From positions 1,302,001 to 1,366,000 of the forward strand of contig CANXME010002654.1 in assembly GCA_948144175.1 (NCBI GenBank): a stretch of 64,000 nt of DNA, written 5' to 3'. Each line of letters opens with the position of its first letter. The first letter of the stretch is position 1. Shown here piece by piece: positions 43,193-52,506 of the stretch. The notes beneath the pieces were generated by a model. The model saw only the letters and a list, made by a program, of their open reading frames with translations, had not been told where the DNA came from and searched no databases. Source of the DNA: Closterium sp. NIES-65 (taxonomy: Eukaryota > Streptophyta > Zygnematophyceae > Desmidiales > Closteriaceae). The position numbers and the translations under genes were made by a program.

Positions 43193-43885
43193 ACCTCGCC
43201 TGGGTCTTATACGCGTCAGAGAACGATGGATTCGATAGCGTAATTGTCTCCATGTATTATAGTTGAAGTACGTATGGACCTCTTGGGCATCGGGAGTTGG
43301 GTCGCTAAAAATAAAATAAACTACCGGTAATAATAATAAAAATAAAAAGCAGGGAGAAACAAAAATTGCAGCGCTTCCTATATTTTTCTAAGAAGAAATT
43401 CGTGAGGTGCATGGCGTGTGCATTGCTGGTAGGCATTTTCTAAAAGAAAGGCGCCTAATCCGTTATGTCGCTTTGCACAACTTTTGAGGGCTCTTGTGTT
43501 AATAAGCAAGAAAGTGTAGAGATTACACAAATTCAGTTCTGTAAAGCAGACAAGAATCTTAACACGTTATCGAAGCAGCTTTATGTGCATTGACGTCAAA
43601 CCTCCTCCCTGTCGACCAGCGCATTCATCGCGACATTCACTCTCGCATATCGCTCCACCGCCCTCGTTAGCTCTCGCCCCTCCGCACTCGCGACTGCCCC
43701 CTCCTCCTTACCGTCGCGCTCCTCGCACGTCCCCTCCGCCCGCCGTCGCCAGCCTCGCGCGGCACCTCCGCGGCAGGCGCAAGTTGGCCAGAAGCCCGCT
43801 TGCTGACCGCTCTGCGAAACGCCGCACTACCAGGTTGGTGGCCCCTCCCTAGCGCGCCACCTCTGCGTCTTGTAAGATTCTCGCG
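43193..43885. other. Divergent intergenic region, esterase side
   Basis: Between the start codons of the esterase (-) and eIF4E (+). 43260-43570 is AT-rich with A-rich runs and is a good candidate for core promoter DNA of the esterase; 43590-43880 is C-rich. No TATA box can be assigned with confidence. Confidence 0.4.
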
Positions 43886-44252
43886 CCCGCTCATTCCCCG
43901 CCCGCTCATTCCCCGCCCGCTCATTCCTCGCCCGCTCATTCCCCGCCCGCTCATTCCCCGCCCGCTCATTCCCCGCCCGCTCATTCCTCGCCCGCTCATT
44001 CCCCGCCCGCTCATTCCCCGCCCGCTCATTCCCCGCCCGCTCATTCCCCGCCCGCTCATTCCCCGCCCGCTCATTCCCCGCCCGCTCATTCCCCGCCCGC
44101 TCATTCCTCGCCCGCTCATTCCCCGCCCGCTCATTCCTCGCCCGCTCATTCCCCGCCCGCTCATTCCCCGCCCGCTCATTCCCCGCCCGCTCATTCCCCG
44201 CCCGCTCATTCCTCGCCCGCTCATTCCTCGCCCGCTCATTCCCCGCCCGCTC
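43886..44252. repeat. 15-bp minisatellite upstream of eIF4E
   Basis: About 24 copies of CCCGCTCATTCCCCG, some with CCTCG. Since 15 is a multiple of 3 it keeps frames open on both strands (IPRPL or MSGRG / NERAG repeats). A looser 15-bp family, CCCTCTCATTCGTCG, follows at 44285-44390. The position suggests promoter or 5' untranslated DNA. Confidence 0.95.
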
Positions 44253-44551
44253 GATCGCGCCCTTCCCCCTCCCCCCCCCCCACCCGCTCATTTGTCGCCC
44301 TCTCATTCGTCGCCCTCTCATTCGCCGCCCTCTCATTCGTCGCCCTCTCATTCGCCGCCCTCTCATTCGCCGCTCTCTCATTCCCTCCCGCTCATCCGCT
44401 CTCGCAGAATGCCACACTACGCGTGCAGCGTTGTGTTTTGAGTTCTAGGAGGGCCACCCGCCCGTACGGCGTGCTCACTTCTCTCATGCGTCCGTTGTTC
44501 ATGTGCTCATCTTCTCTCTCGCTCTCTGCACCGCCCTCTTCCCCCACAGCT

Positions 44552-47500
44552 ATGACGGTTGACCCCGCCCCCCTCGCTCCCTCCCCCGCTCCACCCTCTG
44601 CCGCCGTGCCTGCACAGCCCGCCACAGGCCCAGGCGCTGCAGAGCAAGGGGGCCCCGAGGCAGAGGGCAAGGGGAGCGCGGCAGCAGCTGAGAAGGGCAC
44701 GGATGAAGCATGGGGGCCCAAGGGGGAGGTGGCGGGAGCAGAGGGAGAGGAGGAGGAGGGAGGAGAAGCAGCCGGAGGAGCAGCGGGGACAGCAGCAGCG
44801 GCGGCGGAATCGGCAGCAGCAGCAGTAGCAGTGAAGCACCCGCTGCAGCAGCGGTGGACGCTGTGGTTTGACAACCCGCACCAGCGCGGCAAGAGTGGCG
44901 GGTGGGGCACGTCCATGCGCCTCATCTACACCTTCGGCACCGCTGAGGACTTCTGGAGGTGACGCCCGCTTAGCTTACCACATGCCATGCCACACCTTAA
45001 AGCCCAGCTGGAGGTCTCTGCTTCACTCCACGCATGTGCTGGTATGCCTTCTCTGAACGCCACGCATGTGCTGGTATGCCTTCTCTGAACGCCACGCATG
45101 TGTGATACAAGAGTGGCGGGTGGGCCACATCCATGCGACAGCCTGCAGGTCCACACCTCCGGCACCGCCTAGGGCTTCTGGAGGTGCGGGGGTGCCGGCC
45201 CGGCCATGCCACGCGTGAGTCGTGTGGAGATGCGATGCCATGGTTGAGTGTTGTTGAGATTGAGGGCGCGTCGCGCCTTGAAGCGTGTGTGAGAATGCCT
45301 TCACTCCACTCTAGGCTCGAGCAACACCCGGGAGGGACCGTGTTCTTTCATGGCACCCGGCACCGTCACGACTTCCTGCCGTGCGACGCTTGAGTCGTCT
45401 CGATATTGAGGGCGAGTCATGGGGCTGAAACCATGTGTCCGTATGCCTTCTCGCTACTCCATACGCATGTTCAGAACACTTCCTACTCTTGTTTCTTCCT
45501 TGCCATGCCTGGTCTCTAGCTTCACAACCTGTGCCTCTCTCTCAAGCTCATCTGACACGTGCTCTGAAATCCGCTTCATCTCTTACTCCCCTCTTCCTTT
45601 TGATCTTGCAATGTCTCTCACCCACCCTCTCATCTCCAGACTGGGCACCAACCAACACACCGTTTTCCGCGTGCATTGCAACCTTCTCCATGACCTAACC
45701 TGCCTCAACCCAAAGTCCCCCTCCATCCCCTCCTCCCCTCCCCGTTCCTTCCCCCCTCCCTCCCTCCTGCTCCCCTCCCCCTTTCCCCCTTCCCTCTCAC
45801 AGCTTGTACAACAATGTGACGTCAGCAGCAACACTGCCCCCCAGGATGGACATGCATCTGTTCAAGGAGGGCATCGTGCCCAAGTGGGAGGACCCGCAGT
45901 GCGAGAAGGGCGGCTCCTGGACCGTCTTCTGCCGCACCAAGGACATGTTTGACCACGTGTGGCTCAATGTGGTGAGTGTGGCTCAATGTGGTGAGTGTGG
46001 CTCAATGTGGTGAGTGTGGCTCAATGTGGTGAGTGCTGCACCAACGACATGTTTGACCAAAATGTCCAAATCTCCAATTGAGGATTTGAAGGGACTGTGT
46101 TGTTGGCATCTTCCCTGCAGTTCCTTTAGAATAGGTTTTTAGCGAGTTAATCCCATTCCCTTAAACACCAACAGCTGTGCCCACTCCTTGTTCTCCCACT
46201 ATGTTGCCCGCTGTGTGTGTGGCTGCCCCCCTTCCCCCCCCGCCCCTCATGGAACGGCTATTGGCAGTGATAGGCGAGCATGTCACAGAAGCGGGCGACA
46301 TGTGTGGGGTGGTGGCCAATGCCCTCTCTCTCTGTTGTCACACCAACACCTCTGTGGCCCATTTCTTGTTTTTCCTCCACTGTGTGGCCTGCTGTGTGTG
46401 TGGCTGTGCTCCCCTCTTCTGCAGCTGCTGGCGCTGATAGGAGAGCAGTTCACAGAGGCGGGCGACATCTGTGGCGTGGTGGCGAACGCTCGGCCCAACA
46501 AGGACCGAGTGGTGCTGTGGACCAAGACTGCCAGCAACGAGGCAGTGCAGGTGGGTGGCAATGGTCAACTCATGTCCATCCACGCACGATGCGTACTAGA
46601 TGGCAGGGAGTTTCTGAGGATTCTCAGATTCACCTCGGAACCAGAAAGGTCAAAGGTAGCCTCAGCCTTGATACTCCTGTTCCCAGGGCGCTGCAAAGGC
46701 ATCTGCCACCGGGCGGAGTGGGAGGGCTGAATGCAGCTGCGTTGTAACTTGACTTGGCTGGCTCAATGGCTGTCGACGATGTTGACTTGGCAGTGATTGC
46801 TACTGCTGCGAGTGCTACTGCTGCGAGTGCTACTGCTGCGAGTGCTACTGCTGCGAGTGCTACTGCTGCGATTGCTACTGCTGCGAGTGCTACTGCTGCG
46901 AGTGCTACTGCTGCGAGTGCTACTGCTGCGAGTGCTACTGCTGCGAGTGCTCCTGCTGCGAGTGCTACTGCTGCAATTGCTACTGCTGCGAGTGCTGCTG
47001 CTGCGATTGCTACTGCTGCGAGTGCTACTGCTGCGAGTGCTACTGCTGCGAGTGCTACTGCTGCGATTGCTACTGCTGCGATTGCTACTGCTGCGAGTGC
47101 TACTGCTGCGATTGCTGCTGCTGCGATTGCTACTGCTGCGACTGCTGCGATTGCTACTGCTGCGAGTGCTACTGCTGCGATTGCTACTGCTGCGAGTGCT
47201 ACTGCTGCGATTGCTACTGCTGCGATTGCTACTGCTGTGATTGCTACTGCTGCGAGTGCTACTGCTGCGATTGCTACTGCTGTGAGTGCTACTGCTGCGA
47301 TTGCTACTGCTGCGAGTGCTACTGCTGCGAGTGCTACTGCTGCGAGTGCTACTGCTGCGATTGCTACTGCTGCAAGTGCTACTGCTGCGATTGCTACTGC
47401 TGCGATTGCTACTGCTGCGATTGCTACTGCTGCGATTGCTACTGCTGCGAGTGCTACTGCTGCGATTGCTACTGCTGCAAGTGCTACTGCTGCTAGTGCT

Positions 47501-48560
47501 ACTGCTGCGATTGCTACTGCTGCGATTGGTAGTGCTGCGATTGCTACTGCTGCGAGTGCTACTGCTGCGATTGCTACTGCTGCGAGTGCTACTGCTGCGA
47601 GTGCTACTGCTGCGATTGCTACTGCTGCGAGTGCTACTGCTGCGAGTGCTACTGCTGCGATTGCTACTGCTGCGAGTGCTGCTGCTGCGAGTGCTACTGC
47701 TGCGAGTGCTACTGCTGCGAGTGCTACTGCTGCGAGTGCTACTGCTGCTGTGCTACTGCCACTGCAGCAACGCTGGAGCAGGACATCATATCATGCCCTG
47801 CTGGTGGGGCCATGCCCTGGTGGTGGGGCCATGCCCTGCTGGTGGGGCCATGCCCTGCTGGTGGGGCCATGCCCTGCTGATGGGGCCATGCCCTGGTGGT
47901 GGGGCCATGCCCTGCTGGTGGGGCCATGCCCTGCTGGTGGGGCCATGTCCTGGTGCCTCTGCTGACGGAATCCTTCCGTGTTGCTAAGCTTAGCCTCCCA
48001 CTCTGACTCTCCCTCTCACTCCCCCTCTCACTTCCCCTCTCACTCACTCTCTTCTCGTGCAGGTGAGCATCGGGAGGCAGCTCAAGGAGATCAGTGGCAT
48101 TACAGACAAGATTTCATATTCCTCCTTTGTAAGACCCCACCTCGCCCCACGCATTCTCACTTTCCGAGTCTTCTCACGAGCACCTAAACCCGAAACCCTT
48201 GTCCGATGCCTTTCTTACAGTTGACTCCTTCCGTCCTTCTCTTTGCTTGCTGTTGCTGGCCATGAGGCTTGTCAAGTCCCGTATCTGCCATTCATGTGCC
48301 TTATTTACATGTCCTCTTCATTCGACAGCCTTTCAACCTGCTTGGCACCACAGGCTGCACCACAGGCTGCACCACACAAAGCCATCGCGTCACTCAGCAT
48401 CGCACTGTCGCATTTCCTTCACCTCTCATCGTCCCTCATTACTGCAGTGTGTCATATCACATCCCCCATCTGCTCTCTGTTCATCTTGTTTGTGCATTCT
48501 GGTCATTCTCAGAACGATCAGAAGTTTTCATCGAAAGCCAGCCAGGGATATGTTGCTTGA
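44552..48560 (+). CDS. eIF4E: Translation initiation factor eIF4E (cap-binding), 5 exons
   Basis: Exons: 44552-44958, 45803-45971, 46425-46550, 48063-48128, 48513-48560; donors GTGACG, GTGAGT, GTGGGT, GTAAGA and AG acceptors, frame kept throughout, 271 residues. It binds the mRNA 5' cap and eIF4G to start translation. Family landmarks: HPLQQRWTLWFDN (first conserved Trp), IYTFGTAEDFWSLYNN, GIVPKWEDP (cap-stacking Trp and the Glu that contacts the base), GGSWTVFC, LLALIGEQF, VVLWTKTASNE, NDQKFSSKASQGYVA at the C-terminus. Residues 1-95 are a Pro/Ala/Glu/Gly-rich tail, longer than usual. An upstream in-frame ATG at 44486 would add 22 residues; a 5' intron ending CCCCCACAG just before 44550 is possible. 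Closer assignment to eIF4E or eIF(iso)4E is not certain. Confidence 0.93.
45107..45192 (+). repeat. Partial copy of eIF4E exon 1 end within intron 1
   Basis: AAGAGTGGCGGGTGGGCCAC followed by ATCCATGCG ... CGGCACCGC ... CTTCTGGAGGTG closely follows the last ~75 bases of exon 1 and its donor (44886-44962). It has gained a stop (TAG) and substitutions. A weaker trace may exist near 45355-45390. Between them, 45030-45100 repeats ACGCATGTGCTGGTATGCCT. Confidence 0.82.
45957..46060 (+). repeat. eIF4E exon 2 splice donor in four tandem copies
   Basis: The 19-bp unit GTGTGGCTCAATGTGGTGA, which spans the last coding bases of exon 2 and its GTGAGT donor, occurs at 45957, 45976, 45995 and 46014. Directly after, 46034-46060 repeats the preceding exon segment (TGCTGCACCAACGACATGTT). 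The first donor gives the frame that joins exon 3; use of the second or third would add 19 or 38 bases and shift it. Confidence 0.93.
46166..46335 (+). repeat. Partial copy of eIF4E exon 3 upstream of the real one
   Basis: CTATTGGCAGTGATAGGCGA and the following bases encode LLAVIGEHVTEAGDMCGVVA, close to the true exon 3 start LLALIGEQFTEAGDICGVVA. The intron DNA before both copies is also alike (ACACCAAC ... GTGTGTGTGGCTG). The copy lacks a good acceptor and diverges after VVANA, so it is more likely a relic than an alternative exon. Confidence 0.87.
46797..47757. repeat. 15-bp minisatellite in eIF4E intron 3
   Basis: About 64 copies of TGCTACTGCTGCGAG / TGCTACTGCTGCGAT over ~960 bp. The alternation of GAG and GAT copies is irregular. 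It keeps + frames open (Ala-Thr-Ala-Ala-Ser/Ile or Leu-rich) and should not be taken for a gene. Confidence 0.95.
47795..47950. repeat. 19-bp repeat in eIF4E intron 3
   Basis: About eight copies of CTGCTGGTGGGGCCATGCC with CTGGTGG variants. Confidence 0.9.
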
Positions 48561-48750
48561 AGCACCACTGTGCCACTGACCACAAGCGTATAGGATTGCA
48601 ATGATGCATTGCATGTTGACATACCGTAGTTGCTGTTGCTGCAATCTACAAGCAGGTTTTATTTATGTTTTTTGCAAGGCCAAGGCCAACGGTTCTTATT
48701 CATGAGATGGACCAATATTCGTCATTAAAATGTTTATGTTCACACTGAAA
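48561..48750. other. 3' flank of eIF4E
   Basis: AT-rich sequence after the stop codon, presumably the 3' untranslated region. It runs to the TA target site of the pogo/Tigger element. Confidence 0.45.
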
Positions 48751-48752
48751 TA

Positions 48753-48776
48753 CCGTCATCGCCCGGATATAAGACA
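48753..48776 (+). repeat. Left terminal inverted repeat of the pogo/Tigger element
   Basis: CCGTCATCGCCCGGATATAA followed by GACA; exact inverse of 53975-53998. The inner flank also repeats TAAGACATATATGTCTTAT near 48824-48842 and 53964-53982. Confidence 0.93.
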
Positions 48777-48961
48777 GTGTTGAATAGTAGCCTTTTTATA
48801 TGACACCTATTTGTGTGTACGAGTTAAGACATATATGTCTTATAATCAGAACCGGGGTTTAGGGGTTTTCTTATAAACAGGGGGTGTCTTCTAAACGAGC
48901 CTTGCTTACTTTAGGGGGGTACATGCATACATTCATGAATCTCTACTTCTACCTAACCCCC

Positions 48962-50549
48962 CTAAGTCACCGCCTCCTCGCCTGCGCTAACAACAGGCTC
49001 CACATCTAGGTCTGGCACTCGCCAGGCATGCCTAGTCGTCTCCCTAGGCTCGATCATGCGGTCAGCCTCGGCCGCCGCCCCGCGGTAGTTGGGGGTCTCC
49101 TGGTACAGCACCTCCAGGCCGGTTGCCACGGCCACCTCCCGCACGCCCTCCGCCTGCATCGCCTCCTCCTCCTCCTCTGGAGCCCGACCGAGCAGGCGCG
49201 TGTTGTCGCCTGTGGTCCCCCCGAGGGACATGTTCGCGGAGACATCGGTGGTGCTCCTGGCGCGCAGGTGAGACATCACCAGGTGGTTCTCCGTTCCGTC
49301 CAGCTTGCTTGAGATCCCACAGTGGCGGAACGCGTCGATGATGATCTGCTTCGGGACTTGATCCCAAGCCTTCGCGATCCACTGCAGCACCACGGGGTGC
49401 GGCGGCCTCCGCAGGTTCCCTGCGGGTGGGTTTGAGGATGGGCAGCGAGATGTTAGAGAGACGGACATGAAGGAGCATGTTTAAGACAAGGACAGGAAAC
49501 AGAACAGGAATAATATCGTAAATGAAGGACCAACTCACCCTTCTTCGTCTTCAGGTGAATCCCCTCACGCATGAACCACCTGGCGTAGCGCGCTCGCACA
49601 GCAGCCTTGAAGCACCGGTTGATTGAGACGTCCGGGGGTTGAATCTGGCTCGTACAACCCGCTGGGATGACTGCAGGGGTGATGCTGTGCGTGCGGTACG
49701 ACTGAAGCATGGTCTGGGTGATGTGACCGCGGTAGGAATCCAACACCAGCATCGCACGCCTCGCGTTCTGGCCGCGCTGGGGGTTCAGAAGGGGCAGCAC
49801 CTCCTTGGACAGCCAGGTCTGCACAGCACTCTCGTCCGTCCACCCGTTGTCCTGTGCTTGGACCACGATTCTTGCCAGGCACACAAGGGACAGACGGGCT
49901 TCAACACAGTGGGGCACGCTCATCAGGCAGACGCACGGTTGAATTCATTACGCTTACCTTCCGGAATCTCACAATTGGGGACGTTCTTCATCTTGAACCA
50001 CACCCACGGCCGCAGCTTCTCCCCGGATGCAGTGCACGCGAGCATCACCGTCAAGCGCGTTTTCTGGTAGCCTGCAGTGCGGATTGGGACCGAGCGCGCG
50101 CCGCGGTGCTCGATCGTCCGTTCGGCTGGCATCTCCACGAATAGTGGAGTCTGGTCCGCGTTGATGATGCGGGCCAGGTCGATGTTGTGCCGCGCCCTGT
50201 TGATGCGCACGAACTTCCAGAAGGACTCGCAGTCCTTCGGGCACTCTGCAAACGGTACACGCGCAACGGAAACACGGGATGGTTAGACACTGGGTGAGGG
50301 ACATGCATTCAATAGCCCGCGCGAGACACGAATTCCTTCAACACGCACCCGCCGACAGTCGTTGGCCGACCTTGGTCTTCACCCGCATCACCAGGTTCCA
50401 GCGGTCACGGAAACGCTGGCTCTAGTGAGAGCTCGCGTTCCAGTTCTTGCCGGCGTGATGCTTCTTCATCCACTCGCAGCTCCACTTCTGAGTGTCCTTC
50501 ACCGAGATGGCCACCCCGTTAGCGCGCTGAAGGCAGATGTGGCAGTACA
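48962..50549 (-). pseudogene. Transposase, C-terminal part with DDE domain
   Basis: From 50549 down: YCHICLQRANGVAIS and WSCEWMKKHHAGKNW, a TAG at about 50422, then FRDRWNLVMRVKTKVGQRLS. After a probable small intron: CESFWKFVRINRARHNIDLA, INADQTPLFVEMP (first Asp), TVMLACTASGEKLRPWVWFK; after another: MLVLDSYRGHITQTML (second Asp), IPAGCTSQIQPPDVSINRCF (third Asp, the pogo/Tigger signature), and a last part VPKQIIIDAFRHCGISSKLD with a Glu-rich tail ending at 48962. All three catalytic Asp are kept. This is the DDE_1/CENP-B-related family. Confidence 0.87.
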
Positions 50550-50767
50550 TGTCAAATATAGGAGGAGTACGGCCTAGGCTTAGTAGCCTAGGCCACAGTA
50601 GGACTAGAACGAGGAGGCGCCAAGTACAAGCTAGGAACGTGTGCACGAACAGAATTGAGAAGAGATGATTGAACTAGCAAGCAGCAGGATACAAATAGCA
50701 AACCTTAAGGGGCTGTACTCACTATTGAGTGCCCCATTGCAGGCTACACAAACAACATATTCTGACA
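50550..50767 (-). repeat. N2 3' LTR
   Basis: 218 bp; + strand TGTCAAATATAGGAGG to CATATTCTGACA. Confidence 0.93.
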
Positions 50768-50786
50768 CACCCCCATAGCCAAAGTG

Positions 50787-51637
50787 GGGTGTAATCAGCA
50801 CAATGAGCAGGCAGTGCAATAGTTCAAAATTATGAGCAAAGCTAGTGGTAGTCACAGCAGGCAAGTGATGACAAGGAGGGACTGTGAGAGGAGAGAAGAT
50901 GGGAGACGACGGCTGAAGCTGCAGACACACGGGCAACAGGAGCGGCTGGCACAGTGGCTAACGGGACAGCGCCTCAGACTATTAGAGTAACTGGCTCACG
51001 GGCTACGAGGAGCTACACGAGCAACGGACCCATGGGCGATAGGCGCAGCAGGCTCTCTGGGCTACCAGGACAGCGCCCCGGACTACAGGTGTTGCCGACG
51101 ACAAGACGGCTGCCTCCACTCAACCTCCCCCAACTGTCCCACACCCCCCTACACACACCCCCAGTTTCACCCCTAGCTCCACTCCCACATCACCCCCCTA
51201 GCTCCACTCCCCACAGCTCCCACACCTCCACCCCCCTCAGCGGCAGCTGCAGCAATGGGAGACGAAAAAGGGGGAGGGGAGAACCCACACCTCTCACCCC
51301 CATGCTTGCCACCCCACACCCCCACCACCGCGGAACGCACGGCGGAATGGGAGCAATGGGCAGCACGGGGGGGGGGAGGGGGAACGGGACGGGCTTCCGC
51401 AGGGGCGGCTCGCGCGGGTCCTGGGGCGGCTGCTGCAGGCACGGGCTGCTCCAGGGGCGGCTGCTGCAGGCACGGGCTGCTCCAGGGGCGGCTGATGCAG
51501 GCACGGGCTGCTCCAGGGGCGGCTGCTGCAGGTGCGGGCTGCTCCAGGGGCAGCTGCTGCAGATGCGGGCTGCTCCAGGGGCGGCTGCTGCAGTGGCGGG
51601 CGGCTCCAGGGGCGGCCGCTGCAGGTGAAAGGTAGGA

Positions 51638-51640
<3 letters not shown>
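50787..51640. other. N2 internal region, non-coding
   Basis: 50787-51240 has no recognised content. 51425-51630 is a 24- to 30-bp repeat built on GGGCTGCTCCAGGGGCGGCT (about 7 copies), followed by a run of more than 30 G with one exception at 51640-51671. No gag, pol or tRNA-like gene is seen. Confidence 0.65.
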
Positions 51641-51671
<31 letters not shown>

Positions 51672-51672
<1 letters not shown>

Positions 51673-52200
51673 AACTCACGGCCCCCAGGGCGCCCCGAGG
51701 GGCGACGAGAAGGGAACCGCGCGGCCCCCCCCTGGGGCGCCGCGACGGGCACCAGGGAGGGCGCCGCGATGGGCCCCCAGAGCCGCCTCGACGGGCGACG
51801 GGGAGGGCGCCGCGCGGGCCCCCCGAAGTCGCCTCGACGGGCGACGAGGAGGGCGCCGCGCGGGCCCCCCAAAGTCGCCTTGACGGGCGACGGGAGGGGA
51901 CCGCGTGCGGCCCCCGTGGTCGCCACGACGGGCGATTGGTGGGGAGGCCGCGCGGGCCCCCAAGGTCGCCTCGACGGGCGACGGGAGGGGAGGCCGCGCG
52001 GGTCCCCAAGGTCGCCTCGACGGGCGACGGGAGGGGAGGCCGCGCGGTTCCCCGAGAGCGCCTCGACGGGCGCTTCGACGGGAGGAGACCGCGGAGGCCC
52101 CCCCAAGGGCACCACGACAAGCGCCACGGAAGGGAAAACCGCCAGGCGCCCCGAGCGCGCGGCGGGCAGAAATTAGGGTTTCGCCGCCGCGCACCACGGG
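51672..52200. repeat. N2 GC-rich leader array
   Basis: About ten imperfect 45- to 60-bp units with core GTCGCCTCGACGGGCGACGG. The core CGACGGGCGACGG is shared with the N1 array although the LTRs are unrelated. Confidence 0.85.
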
Positions 52201-52254
52201 GCGCGCGGCGGACACTGCGGCAGCGGAAGCGGGTGGTGGGCCCATACACAGGAA

Positions 52255-52283
52255 GGCGGCAGACATGCCGCCCTCTGATACCA
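52255..52283 (-). promoter_or_regulatory. N2 primer-binding site and hairpin
   Basis: On the - strand TGGTATCAGAG (52273-52283) abuts the LTR and is followed at once by GGCGGCA / TGCCGCC (52255-52272), a perfect 7-bp stem with a 4-base loop, then by GGGCCCACC a little further on. Confidence 0.85.
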
Positions 52284-52501
52284 TGTCAAATATAGGAGGA
52301 GTACGGCCTAGGCTTAGTAGCCTAGGCCACAGTAGGACTAGAACGAGGAGGCGCCAAGTACAAGCTAGGAACGTGTGCACGAACAGAATTGAGAAGAGAT
52401 GATTGAACTAGCAAGCAGCAGGATACAAATAGCAAACCCTAAGGGGCTGTACTCACTATTGAGTGCCCTACTGCAGGCTACACAAACAACATATTCTGAC
52501 A
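52284..52501 (-). repeat. N2 5' LTR
   Basis: 218 bp, nearly identical to 50550-50767. Confidence 0.93.
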
Positions 52502-52506
52502 GTACA

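Larger units (their letters stand above)
50550..52501 (-). mobile_element. N2: non-autonomous LTR element in the transposase
   Basis: 1952 bp with target duplication GTACA (50545-50549 and 52502-52506). Two 218-bp LTRs differ at about 3 positions, so it is young. Inside: polypurine tract complement CACCCCCATAGCCAAAGTGG next to the left LTR, about 1.3 kb of non-coding DNA with short repeats, a GC-rich array, hairpin and tRNA-Met primer site next to the right LTR. No gag or pol. Its polypurine tract and LTR end TTCTGACA match the copia elements, which are the likely source of its proteins. Confidence 0.93.

Noticed and set aside
43667..44441. Long repeat proteins MSGRG..., NERAG... and IPRPL... 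around the 15-bp array
   Set aside because: A 15-bp unit without stops keeps frames open on both strands; there is no gene signal outside the array.
46754..47987. 403-codon Ala/Thr-rich and 233-codon Leu-rich frames
   Set aside because: They are translation of the intron 3 minisatellite of eIF4E; the flanking exons show that the region is spliced out.
50954..52402. Gag-like or proline-rich proteins inside N2
   Set aside because: No capsid, zinc knuckle, protease or polymerase motif; the frames derive from GC-rich repeats.
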